14,428 nucleotides of DNA from an uncultured bacterium (GTDB lineage: Bacteria > Patescibacteria > JAEDAM01 > Absconditabacterales > Absconditicoccaceae): positions 1-14,428 of the forward strand of contig CAIVDB010000013.1 in the NCBI GenBank assembly GCA_903904545.1, written 5' to 3'. Shown piece by piece: positions 1 through 8,675 of this stretch. Each line of letters begins with the position of its first letter. The stretch's first letter is position 1. Under the pieces are notes generated by a model, which worked only from the letters and a program-made list of their open reading frames with translations, ran no database searches and was not told where the DNA came from. Made by a program: the position numbers and the translations under genes.

Positions 1-87
1 GAAAAATTGCTAATTATCAAATACAAATCGTCACTTATCTGTCATATCTCAGATCGAGGAGATGTATTAGAAATATTTAAAATTTAA
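1..87 (+). CDS. possible C-terminal end of an upstream gene (partial)
   Basis: Frame 1 is open from the first base to a TAA at 85-87 and would encode 28 residues ending in GDVLEIFKI. It ends 10 bases before the next start, as expected for a neighbouring gene on the same strand. Frame 3 is also open until position 80, so the frame choice is uncertain. No domain can be recognised from so short a tail. Confidence 0.3.
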   Translation, partial: EKLLIIKYKSSLICHISDRGDVLEIFKI

Positions 88-97
88 TTTAAGAACT

Positions 98-565
98 ATG
101 GAAAAAATACAAGAAAACCAAGATCATATCGATAGATTTATTTGCCTTGCTAAATTAAATACAGAAGGAGCTTGGGAAGAGATTGATGACCAACTAAAAC
201 AATATTGTAACGATTCAAAAGTGTTGAATTGGGCCAAAGAGAATACTGCAAACACAGATTCTGGTTTATCTGATTTAGCTGCAACAATATTAGAAGCAAC
301 TAGTCAAAAATTAGACACGAAAGATATTGATAATTTGGTTTTGCTTATGCGTAGTGACAATGAAGAAAACCAATATCCGAGTTTTAGGGCAGCTTGTGCT
401 TTGGCTAAGAGAGAGATAAGTAGTTTGCTGGAAGCGTCTACATTGCTAGAAGTAGAAAATAAGTTAAAAGAATTTATCGAAGATGATAGTGTATCTGATA
501 TTGTAGAAAAATATATTAATGTTTTGCAAAATACCAACGACAGTTCTTGATATATCCAAAAATAA
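98..565 (+). CDS. hypothetical helical protein
   Basis: I do not recognise this 155-residue protein. It is acidic, rich in Glu, Asp, Leu and Lys, has no membrane segment or signal peptide, and looks almost entirely helical. The stretch around residues 85-105 (YPSFRAACALAKREISS) resembles the second helix of a HEAT-type repeat, so a small helical-repeat fold is possible but unproven. The frame passes one UGA at 548-550, read as Gly, and ends at TAA 563-565, giving the tail SSGYIQK. The ATG at 98 is chosen because it is the first Met of the open frame. It is preceded by AT-rich sequence with no ribosome-binding motif. Confidence 0.75.
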
Positions 566-647
566 ATGATTTTTACCTATTTGTATGCCGTACGATATCT
601 CCATATCTGGGGCGATTTTCTGAAATTGAAAAAATATATTTTTCCCC

Positions 648-675
648 TTGATTTCTTCCCCCAGAAATGTAATAA
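648..675 (+). promoter_or_regulatory. candidate promoter of the DUF134 gene
   Basis: TTGATT (648-653) and TAATAA (670-675) are separated by 16 bases, the spacing also seen at the other promoter candidates in this window. The -10 element touches the palindrome at 675-690. This rests on sequence resemblance only. An AT-rich 14-base palindrome at 630-643 lies just upstream. Confidence 0.35.
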
Positions 676-690
676 TGGGAATATTCCCAT
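675..690. promoter_or_regulatory. 16-base perfect palindrome, possible operator
   Basis: ATGGGAATATTCCCAT is a perfect inverted repeat beginning 45 bases upstream of the DUF134 start. It would overlap the predicted transcription start. DUF134 proteins have a helix-turn-helix, so autoregulation through this site is a reasonable inference, but it is untested. Confidence 0.4.
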
Positions 691-719
691 AATAGATTTT
701 TATTTCTCTATTGTTAAAA

Positions 720-1019
720 ATGGCTCTTGGAAGGCATATCAAGGAAAGAACTATCTGTGGAAGTCCAAACTTTGTCTGTTTTACTCCCCAGGGATGTGAG
801 AAGCCCGTAGAAACTGTTCAGCTCTTTTGTGATGAACTCGAGGCTATGAGACTCAAACACGAGCAGGGTTTAGATATCGTGCAATGAGGAGAATCTATGG
901 GCGTTTCCAAATCCACGTTCGCTAGGATTTATGAGAGAGCAATTGGCAAAGTGACTGATGCACTCGTCCACGGGAAAATCATCTCTATCCAAAAAAGATG
1001 TTACCCTAAACAAAAATAA
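720..1019 (+). CDS. DUF134 family helix-turn-helix protein
   Basis: This 99-residue protein matches the DUF134 family pattern: a short basic N-terminus, a Cys-containing segment (C13, C20, C26, C37), the DELEAMRL core, and a helix-turn-helix with MGVSKSTFARI at about residues 60-70, followed by ALVHGKII. The family is predicted to bind DNA and its biological role is not established. The frame passes one UGA at 885-887 (residue 56), in the turn before the recognition helix (QGGESMGVSK), and ends at TAA 1017-1019. Under the standard code the gene is cut in two and easily missed. The ATG at 720 starts at the usual family N-terminus. No ribosome-binding motif is visible. Confidence 0.85.
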
Positions 1020-1077
1020 AACGAAATGAATGAGAAAGTACATAGAGATACGAGAATATCAAAAATCACCTTTATTT

Positions 1078-1083
1078 TATAAT
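1078..1083 (+). promoter_or_regulatory. TATAAT -10 element close to the thioredoxin start
   Basis: A consensus TATAAT ends only 10 bases before the ATG at 1094. If used, the transcript leader would be about 3-4 bases, making the mRNA nearly leaderless. No good -35 element is visible at the matching distance. Confidence 0.4.
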
Positions 1084-1093
1084 CAAAAATTCA

Positions 1094-1438
1094 ATGACAG
1101 TAACTCACCTAACCTCAGCAGAGGAATTTAAACAAAACATTTTGCCATTCGATGGTATTGTCCTTATCGATTTCTGGGCAACTCGATGTAGTCCCTGTAA
1201 AATGCTTGGACCAATTATCGAAAAAGTAGGAGACCATTATGCAAACAATCCTAAAGTAAAAATCGTCAAAGTAGATGTTGATCAGAATCAAGAATTAGCT
1301 TGAGCATTCCAAATTCAGAGCATCCCTACCGTCTACCTTTTGAAGGGTGGACAAGTAGTAGACAGAATGGTTGGCGTCCAACAAGAAGCTGTCTATATTG
1401 CTAAGATAGATGGATTGCTGGAAGGGAAATGAGAATAG
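1094..1438 (+). CDS. thioredoxin
   Basis: A 114-residue cytoplasmic thioredoxin, normal length for the family. The active-site motif is RCSPCK with redox cysteines C32 and C35. The usual Trp before the first Cys is replaced by Arg (FWATRCSPCK instead of FWAxWCGPCK). The cis-proline loop is present as SIPTV (P78), followed by the typical FLKGGQ-like strand (LLKGGQVVDRMVG). Two UGA codons are read as Gly: 1301-1303 (residue 70, just before AFQIQSIP) and 1430-1432 near the C-terminus. The stop is TAG 1436-1438. With the standard code it would end before the cis-Pro. It probably reduces protein disulfides. The Arg substitution may change its redox potential or partners. Confidence 0.95.
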
Positions 1439-1452
1439 GATAAAAGCTTCGC

Positions 1453-1483
1453 GTACAAAATCGTAAAAAATTGTACAAAATCG
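1453..1483 (+). repeat. short direct repeat GTACAAAATCG
   Basis: The 11-mer GTACAAAATCG occurs at 1453-1463 and 1473-1483, exactly 20 bases apart. A related TTGTACAAAA stands at about 3012-3021, in the repeat-rich stretch after gdhA. The function is unknown. Confidence 0.5.
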
Positions 1484-1531
1484 AGGAACGCTGTCCGGCT
1501 TACCGAGACCAGGTCGCGAGGAAAGTTGAAG

Positions 1532-1580
1532 AAATCTAAGATCTAAGATCTAAGATCTAACGTCTAACGTCTAAGTTCTA
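1532..1580. repeat. intergenic heptamer array A
   Basis: Seven tandem 7-base units fill this stretch: AAATCTA, then AGATCTA three times, ACGTCTA twice and AGTTCTA. The period is strict while the middle bases vary. Three similar 7-base arrays lie elsewhere in the window (2971, 4186 and 5863), all between genes. Confidence 0.85.
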
Positions 1581-1613
1581 GAAAAATCTTTTATATATTT
1601 ACAATTGAAACCC

Positions 1614-2966
<1,353 letters not shown>

Positions 2967-2970
2967 AAGA

Positions 2971-3004
2971 AGTTTTAAGTTTTAGGTTCTAAGTTTTAGG
3001 TTAA
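2971..3004. repeat. intergenic heptamer array B
   Basis: Four full 7-base units (AGTTTTA, AGTTTTA, GGTTCTA, AGTTTTA) and a degenerate fifth begin 5 bases after the gdhA stop. They have the same period as arrays A, C and D, with a different consensus. Confidence 0.75.
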
Positions 3005-3037
3005 TACTTTTTTGTACAAAACCTCGGCTTGGTGAAC

Positions 3038-3207
3038 GTCGCAACAACTTGTCTGAGCTATCCTTCATCAACAAATGTAATTCAACCTGTAAAGTGAACC
3101 GGAGCCCACGGTTAGCCGTGGGAGTTCACTAGATGGACTACCAAACATAGAAAAACACAACAAAGATACCTAGTCTGTAGAATAAGTTCTGCGAGTCTTG
3201 TTGCGAC
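3038..3207. repeat. 170-base structure bounded by a 10-base inverted repeat
   Basis: GTCGCAACAA at 3038-3047 is repeated in inverse as TTGTTGCGAC at 3198-3207, enclosing a strong hairpin at 3094-3129. I see no coding frame inside. This could be a non-autonomous mobile element or the end of an old insertion, but no transposase and no target-site duplication are visible, so the identity is open. Confidence 0.4.
3094..3129. repeat. two-tier GC-rich hairpin
   Basis: The outer arms GTGAAC (3094-3099) and GTTCAC (3124-3129) enclose the inner arms CCCACGG (3105-3111) and CCGTGGG (3116-3122) with a TTAG loop. In an AT-rich genome this is a conspicuous structure. It resembles the subterminal hairpins of IS200/IS605-type elements. 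There is no T-run, so it is unlikely to be a simple terminator. Confidence 0.55.
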
Positions 3208-3218
3208 TAGACCTTTTG

Positions 3219-3247
3219 CTTACTTTTGGGGCAATGCCAAAAGTAAG
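3219..3247. repeat. 11-base-pair perfect hairpin
   Basis: CTTACTTTTGG (3219-3229) pairs perfectly with CCAAAAGTAAG (3237-3247) across a 7-base loop. It lies 50 bases upstream of the rhodanese start. It may belong to the same dispersed repeat as the structure at 3038-3207 or be a transcriptional signal. The sequence does not decide between these. Confidence 0.6.
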
Positions 3248-3298
3248 GCACAGCGCAGCGTTAAAAACATGTTTTATAATTATACTAATAGAAAACCA

Positions 3299-3655
3299 AT
3301 GACCAATGTATTTGATTTGTTCGATAAACAAGCTTGCGATATCCGTGGGAAATTTGGTGCCGATTCATGGACACGAGCGCAATATTTTTCTCATGCCAAA
3401 GAGTTGGAGGCACAAGGAATTCAAGTTGTCTTAGTAGATATGATAGGACATCCTGTAGAAGGATCGATACCTATTTCCAATGAAATATTTTTTGATAATA
3501 GATATCCTGCTGGTTCCTATTTCGTTTTGTATTGTCATTCATGAGGGTCTTCTGGTTACGTCCAGAAACAACTTAGAGAAAAATTGCCTCAGTACCATAT
3601 CGTCAATATGGAAGGCGGAATCTATGCCTATCAATTATATAAAATGCAACAATAA
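3299..3655 (+). CDS. single-domain rhodanese-like sulfurtransferase
   Basis: A 118-residue protein with the rhodanese C-terminal pattern: strand VLYC, active-site loop C79-HSGGSSG, then helix QKQLREKL and NMEGGIYAYQ, matching the family's (N)LEGGIxAW ending. Rhodaneses carry sulfane sulfur on the loop Cys. The first Gly of the loop is a UGA (3542-3544), at the position of the conserved Gly in CRSGxRS loops. The stop is TAA 3653-3655. ATG 3299 is preferred over an in-frame ATG at 3269, because TATAAT (3275-3280) and TATACT (3281-3286) lie between them and would place transcription start close to 3299. The family also includes non-catalytic members, so the substrate is unknown. Confidence 0.9.
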
Positions 3656-3659
3656 GAAG

Positions 3660-3679
3660 ACAGCGAAAGCTGTTTTTTT
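3660..3679 (+). terminator. intrinsic terminator after the rhodanese gene
   Basis: ACAGC, a GAAA tetraloop, GCTGT and a run of Ts begin 5 bases after the stop codon. Confidence 0.8.
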
Positions 3680-3718
3680 AAAAGGCGAAAGGCTGGTAAG
3701 TATATAACCGACCAGCCT
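3680..3718 (-). terminator. possible terminator of the 3726-4049 gene
   Basis: Read on the minus strand, AGGCTGGT (3718-3711) pairs with ACCAGCCT (3697-3690), then TTCGCCTTTT follows. It lies just beyond the stop of the minus-strand gene. The T-run is not immediate, so the call is moderate. Confidence 0.45.
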
Positions 3719-3725
3719 CCTATTG

Positions 3726-4049
3726 TTAATTAAATAATTTGCGGAAATGTTCCACAAGAATTTTTTTGAACATTTTTTTTCTGCTAATAGGGACATCTTT
3801 CCCTTGGTAGAATACATTAGTTTCTTTTTCTGCTCGTTTCTCGATACGATATTCAAGCAGGAAGTAAGGCCTTAATAAACAAATCCACAGTGCTATCCAT
3901 ACCCCAATAGGGAGGAGAGGTAACAATGGAAAGAGTTGAATAGGAAAAGGGAAAAACCCTATAAAGACAACGATCAGAACTACATTGATGACCATTGGTA
4001 ATGGGACGGTTTTTACTAAAATTCGCCAAAAAAGTTTTAAATGTTTCAT
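3726..4049 (-). CDS. small two-helix membrane protein
   Basis: This 107-residue protein is not assigned to a family. Two long hydrophobic stretches (about residues 19-37 and 40-62, rich in Val, Ile, Phe, Leu and Pro) form a likely helical hairpin in the membrane. The C-terminal 45 residues are very basic and charged (EYRIEKRAEKETN, SRKKMFKKILVEHFRKLF) and would face the cytoplasm. It contains no UGA. Start ATG 4049, stop TAA 3726-3728. It stands alone, with its own promoter candidate upstream (4138-4165) and a candidate terminator downstream. Confidence 0.75.
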   Translation of the reverse strand: MKHLKLFWRILVKTVPLPMVINVVLIVVFIGFFPFPIQLFPLLPLLPIGVWIALWICLLRPYFLLEYRIEKRAEKETNVFYQGKDVPISRKKMFKKILVEHFRKLFN

Positions 4050-4069
4050 TTTATTTGGATTATTTTATT

Positions 4070-4130
4070 GTCAGTAGAGAATACTGACTTTATATATATA
4101 TTGAGGATCTCTTGCGAGGGCAATATATAT
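4070..4130. repeat. two hairpins in the leader of the 3726-4049 gene
   Basis: GTCAGTA (4070-4076) pairs with TACTGAC (4082-4088), and ATATATATTG (4094-4103) pairs with CAATATATAT (4121-4130). If transcription starts near 4130 from the promoter at 4138-4165, both hairpins lie in an untranslated leader of about 80 bases. They could be regulatory structures or protein-binding palindromes. Confidence 0.45.
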
Positions 4131-4137
4131 TAAAAAT

Positions 4138-4165
4138 ACTATACAAAAAAGAAAAACAAAGTCAA
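4138..4165 (-). promoter_or_regulatory. promoter candidate for the 3726-4049 gene
   Basis: On the minus strand, TTGACT (4165-4160) and TATAGT (4143-4138) are separated by 16 bases, close to the bacterial consensus. Confidence 0.55.
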
Positions 4166-4185
4166 GTTAAGAAAAAAACTCCACC

Positions 4186-4210
4186 ATTCAAAATTTAAAA
4201 TCCAAAATTC
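4186..4210. repeat. intergenic heptamer array C
   Basis: Three 7-base units (ATTCAAA, ATTTAAA, ATCCAAA) and a partial fourth lie just past the yhhQ stop. They have the same period as the other arrays. Confidence 0.55.
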
Positions 4211-4218
4211 TCTTCAAT

Positions 4219-4890
4219 CTATTCTCCCAAGATAAAGGGATTGAAATTGGTCTCCGTGTCATAATAGTCTTCTTTCTCCGCTTTCTTAAGTTTGCCAACT
4301 ACTCGATAAGTAATCGGTGTAAAGAGCACTTCTACTCCGACCTTGAAAATATAATTAGACACCAAAATACTTATGAGAAGTGGAGTATCAAAGACGCCCC
4401 AGAAAGCAATCATCACAAAAAGAGTCGTATCAAGTAATTCTCCCACTACGGTAGATCCAATTGTTCTTACTCGTAATTTTTTCCCTTGCATCCAAATTTT
4501 AATCTTTGCCAGAAGATAGGAGTTGCTAAATTCACCTACACTGTAGGCAATCAAACTCGCCGCGACAATCCTAGGAGTGAGGCCAAGAATCTGTTGATAG
4601 GCTTCTTGTCCTGTTCGTCCCGATGCAGAAGGGAGCCGACCCACCACGATGACCGTTAGCGCCATCAGGAGTGCTGCACCAAATCCCATCCAGATAATAG
4701 GTCTGCTTCTTTTATACCCATAGACCTCAGTCAAGATATCTCAGAAAATATAACTCAAAGGGAAAAGCAAGGTCCCCCCATCGAATGCAAAGGGTCCAAA
4801 GTCGACAATTTTGGTCGAGACAATATTAGAGATCAATAAGATCGCAACAAAAAAGACTGCAATCCAAGTATAATACTTATAATTACGCAT
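4219..4890 (-). CDS. yhhQ: queuosine precursor transporter (YhhQ/DUF165 family)
   Basis: A 223-residue polytopic membrane protein with the YhhQ family signature FPLSYIFGDILTEVYGYKRSRPIIW at about residues 43-68, an N-terminal helix (WIAVFFVAILLISNIV), SASGRTGQEAYQQILG, the S-GEFSNSYLLAKIK segment and VGELLDTTLFVMIAFWG. The family imports 7-deazaguanine precursors for queuosine in tRNA, which suits an organism that salvages metabolites. The conserved Gly of FGDILTEVYGY is a UGA (4741-4743). Without it the gene loses its first 50 residues. Start ATG 4890, stop TAG 4219-4221. It begins 4 bases after the permease stop, so it is the last gene of the arsR operon, though its function may be unrelated. 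Confidence 0.93.
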
Positions 4891-4894
4891 CGTG

Positions 4895-5854
4895 TTAAAA
4901 TATCCAATTAAAGAAATAGCCCAGGAGCATCATACACAGTCCTGTAACCCCGAAGAAGATGAGGAGCAATTTCATCTTCATAACTTTTTTCAGAATCAAA
5001 AACTCCGGCAAAGAAAGTCCTACCGTGGCCATCATAAAGGCAAGTCAGGTTCCTAGGGGAATTCACTTTGCAATAAGTGCTTGGACGATAGGGATGACGC
5101 TTGTCGCATTGGCATACATCGGGATCCCTACAATGACTGCCAAAGGCACAGCAAAGGGATTGTTTTTGGTGATATAGTGCTCGAAGAATCCTGTAGGCAC
5201 AAACCCGTGAATGAGTCCACCTACCGCGACTCCCAGCAGAACATAGGGAATGATTTTGACCGTGATAGATCGGGCCTCCTTACTGACTTGAGAAAGTCTC
5301 TGAGAGAAAGGAAGAGAAGGCTGAAGACTTTGTTCGACGGTTTGGCTTGTTCTCTTAGCTTGGATAAAGTCCGCGAGGTAGGGCTCCAACTTCATCTTTC
5401 CGAGTATCCATCAGCCGATAGTTCCCAGAAGTATTCAGCTTCCCATATAGATGGCAGTGATTTTCCATCCAAAAATCCCAAGAAACATTGCTACAGCCAC
5501 TTCGTTGACCAGCGGTGACGTGATGAGGAACGAAAAGGTCACTCCTAGAGGAATTCATCACTTGATAAATCCTACAAACAAGGGAATAGAAGAGCAACTA
5601 CAAAAGGGCGTCACCGCACCAAACAGCGATGCAAAGAGATACTCTAATCCAAATAATTTATTTTTATACAAAAAATTCCTAATCTTTTCTATCGGAAGAT
5701 ACGAATTCAAAAGCGTCATCACATTGGTAATGATGATCAAGAGGAAAATAATCTTGATACTATCATACAGGAAAAATATGAGCGCTTGAGCAAGATGGCT
5801 GGTGATATCTAGGTGTAAAATACTCCCGACAAACCAGGTAATTATATTTTCCAT
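4895..5854 (-). CDS. ArsP_1/DUF318 family permease
   Basis: A 319-residue polytopic membrane protein of the predicted permease family PF03773, some members of which export trivalent (organo)arsenicals or other metals. The first half carries the signature TPFCSCSSIPLFVGFIKGG (about residues 82-100) followed by TSPLVNEVAV. The second half carries the related GIPMYANATSVIPIVQAL and GTGLAFMMATVGLSLPEFLILKKVMK, giving the internal two-fold repeat of the family. A cytoplasmic linker (KMKLEPYLADF to RLSQVSKEA) joins the halves. Six UGA codons are read as Gly, including a pair in IKGGIP and one in AKGIPLGTG. Start ATG 5854, stop TAA 4895-4897. The CSCS cysteines are candidates for binding a thiophilic substrate. 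The substrate cannot be read from sequence. Confidence 0.92.
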
Positions 5855-5862
5855 ACTCTCTT

Positions 5863-5891
5863 AAAATCTAAAATCTAAGATCTAAGATCTA
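5863..5891. repeat. intergenic heptamer array D
   Basis: Four 7-base units (AAAATCT twice, AAGATCT twice) lie between the thioredoxin-like gene and the permease start inside the operon. The AAGATCT unit is the same as in array A. Confidence 0.75.
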
Positions 5892-5897
5892 TTTTTT

Positions 5898-5929
5898 TTA
5901 TCATTTTATCATTTCAACACTTTATCATT
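5898..5929. repeat. three copies of TTATCATT
   Basis: TTATCATT occurs at 5898, 5906 and 5922, next to array D, between the thioredoxin-like stop and the array. No function can be assigned. On the transcribed strand it reads AATGATAA. Confidence 0.5.
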
Positions 5930-6253
5930 CTAACAAGAACATCCGCATCCTCATGAACAACAAGAATCTTTTTCATCGTCATCATCACATTTCCCACAAC
6001 AGCTATGTCCAGCATCTTCTTGTTGAGTCAAGATATCTTGCATCTCTTGGGCCTCAGGGATTCTTCCTGCAAGGACAAGCTGTTCGTCTATGACGAGCCC
6101 TGGCAAGGTCATAATATCATATTCCATGATCTCTTGCATATCATCTACTTTGATGATTTTGCAGTCTAACTTGAGTGTTTTGACAGCTTCTTCTACGGTT
6201 GTTTGTAAAAGTTTGCATTTGGGACAGCCCGTTCCAAGAATCTTGATAATCAT
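5930..6253 (-). CDS. thioredoxin-like protein with Cys-rich tail
   Basis: A 107-residue protein. Residues 1-77 form a small thioredoxin/glutaredoxin-like fold of the TM0996/MTH895 type: [13 protein letters not shown] (C10, C13 as redox pair), an Asp-rich turn KVDD, the cis-proline TLPGLVID, and [14 protein letters not shown]. The C-terminal 25 residues add eight cysteines in [11 protein letters not shown] and GGCGCSC around an acidic DDDDEKD, a likely metal- or metalloid-binding tail. One UGA (5951-5953, residue 101) is read as Gly. Stopping there would remove the last three cysteines. Start ATG 6253, stop TAG 5930-5932. This family is often found beside DUF318 permeases and ArsR regulators, as here. 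It may pass electrons or the bound ion to the permease. Confidence 0.9.
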
Positions 6254-6297
6254 ATGTGTTGCAAGTAAAATATAAAAAGAGTATTCAACAGTTCTTA

Positions 6298-7188
6298 TTA
6301 ACCTCTGATAAGATATACTTTCACAAAATTTGCTTTAAGGTCTTGAGCTTGTTTTCCTACAAGCTCTGTTTGATTATTGCTTGCCATTTCCAAGATGGTA
6401 TCTAGACTTTTTCTTATCGCTTGGATTCATGCATCATTACTTTCGGTTTCTATTTCCTTGAGTTTTTCATCAGCACGAGGATAGACGCCTATGATCTTAG
6501 CGAGATCTTTTTCATCAGCTCCTGCAATGATTTCTTCCATGATATCATGAAAATCTACTAAGGTAACGGCCAAAAGAGAGAATCCATTTCTTTTGAATAT
6601 CTCCTGAAATATTGGTCTAACTTCCTCTAATTTTTTATGAGTTATAAGAAGATCTCAATTATATACAGCATCCTTGATGTCAGTAAATAAGTTAGCAATC
6701 GTTACGAGATCAGGAATAAGTTGGGTATCGTTTTTCAATACATAGGGCTGATAGCTGGTATATTTCTTTTGAAATTGAGCATATGCAGGGATGAGTTTCT
6801 CATAGTACGAAATAGACTCAGCTCTTTTTTCTTTTCCTGAATTGAAAAGTAATTGTTTGTAACTATCATTCATACGAGAAAAATCTTCTAAGAAAAATTT
6901 TCTGCTAAAGAAATTACTTACAAAGGCAAAAACTCATCATAAGATAATCACTAAGAGGATTCCCACGATTCCATACACTTTATTCGTTGGCTTGTTCTTG
7001 TAGGTAGTGATTTTGAGGAGAGGATAAAAAGCACAGAATCCCGTAATGCTCGTAAATAAAGCAACTATTCAAACGACAGATACAATGATCTGCGCGGTCC
7101 CTCATAACCAAAGATATCATCATACTAGAGCCAAGATGGCAATCAATAATCTAATTAAACGATCAATCATTCATTCATTTTTCTTCAT
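6298..7188 (-). CDS. DUF2892 (YgaP-like) membrane protein with large helical domain
   Basis: A 296-residue protein. The N-terminus matches DUF2892: [23 protein letters not shown] (residues 2-24), a second helix to about residue 49, then [19 protein letters not shown], corresponding to the family's GFCPLYxLLGIxT. A third hydrophobic segment follows ([19 protein letters not shown], about 70-88). The remaining 200 residues are soluble, charged and helical with no recognised domain, and probably lie outside the membrane. Nine UGA codons are read as Gly, mostly in the membrane part (for example two GG pairs). The standard code leaves only a 72-residue fragment. Start ATG 7188, stop TAA 6298-6300. 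It lies in the operon 26 bases after the polyferredoxin and 44 before the thioredoxin-like gene. Confidence 0.85.
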
Positions 7189-7214
7189 AGGAGTGGTACA
7201 AAAAAGATAAAAAA

Positions 7215-8354
7215 TTATTTCTGACTTTGTATATATTTCTCAATAATAGCCCTAAAGTCTTCCGTCTCTAAGATCTCTCAACTTCAATTTTTGATAGCAT
7301 ATGTTGTGCCTATTTCTTTGAGTTTCATTGTTCTCTTGATATCAGTAGGAAGTTGTAATTCGCTCTGGAAGTATGCAAAAGGAATTTTAGTCGTGTCTAT
7401 CACATACTGCAAGGTATTACTTCATTTGATATTAGCCACCGAAACCATTCCTTGTTCATTTACAATATTAGAAATGGGTTTTGTCTGCCAGAAAGGAGTC
7501 AAAACAATCCCTCCGAGTGTTACGAAAAAGACAAGCACTACCGACCACGTGAAGGTCTGTTTCTTAATCTTTCTTCCAAAAAGATACACGTCCAAACTAT
7601 TTTTGGGACAATCATCTACACACTCCATACAGCTAATACAGTCAGGATGAGTAATCTGATCTGCAGTTTTGATCTTGAGGTTTGCAGGACATGTTTTTCT
7701 GCAGATTCCACAGGAGACACAGGTAGTGTTGTCTCTCTTGAGTTTAAAAAAGCCTAACTTCTTTACAATCCCAAAGAAAGCGCCTAGGGGACAGAGATAT
7801 CTACACCATCGTCATTTACTGAAGAACGCAGTGATGACAACAAATGCAAGAAGGGAATAAGCAAAAATTAGTTCCTCAAATTCGTTCCCAAGATGAGCAA
7901 ATGCAGAGAAAGGATCATAAGCATCAAACACCAAAGCTGTTTCCCTAAACGAGAAGAAAATAATAACTAAGAGCACAATATATTTGAGATACCTAAGATA
8001 TTTGTCGATACCTTCTGGTAATTCAATATCTTTTTTGATTCCCAACTTTCTTCCTAGCGCCCTTATCCATTCGCTAATTGCTCCAAGTGGACAGAAGAAA
8101 CCACAGAAGACTCTTCCAAATACTAAGGTCAAAAGGGAAAAAAGAGCAAGCAATATGAAATTACTCCGATAGAGTTTCTGGATAAATTGTCCACTAAAGA
8201 TATAGGTCAATGCCCCCTCTAAGGCACCCAAAGGACAATAGGCATGGATGGGAGATGCTTGCTCTATCCCATATTGTTGATGGGTAAAAGCAAGAAAAAC
8301 AATGATGCCCAAGACAATAATCTGTGAAATGTGGCGGAGTTTGATTTTTTTCAT
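7215..8354 (-). CDS. NapH-like membrane polyferredoxin (4Fe-4S protein)
   Basis: A 379-residue membrane protein that likely carries electrons to or from a membrane redox partner. Features in order: an N-terminal helix and YCPLGALEG (C40); GRVFCGFFCPLGA (C84, C88); more helices; GRWCRYLCPLGA (C184, C188); then two ferredoxin motifs, CVSCGICRKTCP (C212, 215, 218, 222) and CISCMECVDDCP (C239, 242, 245, 249). After a last helix (TFTWSVVLVFFVTLGGIVLTPFW) comes a soluble domain of about 95 residues. Four UGA codons are read as Gly, one at the conserved Gly of GRWCRYLCP (7812-7814). The standard code would separate the second cysteine pair from the ferredoxin part. Start ATG 8354, 8 bases after arsR. 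Stop TAA 7215-7217. Confidence 0.93.
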
Positions 8355-8362
8355 ATTTTTGC

Positions 8363-8653
8363 TTATATATTAAAAATATCTTGAAGATTTTTTTTGAACG
8401 TAGCAAACTTCTTGGTATTGATTGCATAATGAATATTTTTGCCTTCTCTCGTTCTTTTGACAAGCCCTAAATCATGCAATATCCCAAGATGATGAGAGAC
8501 GAGATTTTGTTTGATTTTTAATTTTCTTTCAATTTCACAAACACAGAGACTATCTACCTTGGAAAGCATACAGAGTATCTGCAGTCTTGTGGGTTGAGAG
8601 ATGTCTTTCATAAGCTCTGCGAATAGAACAAGAGAACTAGGAGCACATCTCAT
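8363..8653 (-). CDS. arsR: ArsR/SmtB family transcriptional regulator
   Basis: A 96-residue winged-helix repressor: SQPTRLQILCML (helix 2), the sensor motif SLCVCEIERKL (helix 3), the recognition helix KQNLVSHHLGILHDLGLV, and the wing KRTREGKNIHYAI. The CVC pair matches the two cysteines of the ArsR-type ELCVCDL site, which binds As(III)/Sb(III) or related soft metals. A further Cys occurs near the N-terminus (MRC). ATG 8653 is chosen. A longer frame from TTG 8683 would begin inside the operator. It is the first gene of the minus-strand operon and lies 23 bases downstream of a perfect palindrome, consistent with autorepression. Stop TAA 8363-8365. It contains no UGA. Confidence 0.93.
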   Translation of the reverse strand: MRCAPSSLVLFAELMKDISQPTRLQILCMLSKVDSLCVCEIERKLKIKQNLVSHHLGILHDLGLVKRTREGKNIHYAINTKKFATFKKNLQDIFNI

Positions 8654-8675
8654 AAGACAAAGAAAAAAATAAATA

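Noticed and set aside
566..799. Plus-strand open frame of 77 residues
   Set aside because: It overlaps the DUF134 gene in another frame and its translation matches nothing and has poor composition.
1532..1580. Heptamer array as a CRISPR array
   Set aside because: The units are contiguous with no spacers and only 7 bases long, and no cas genes are present.
3094..3129. Hairpin as an intrinsic terminator of gdhA
   Set aside because: It lies 128 bases after the stop and has no T-run.
5081..5789. Plus-strand frames opposite the permease
   Set aside because: They are antisense to a well-supported permease gene with family motifs and UGA-Gly consistency.
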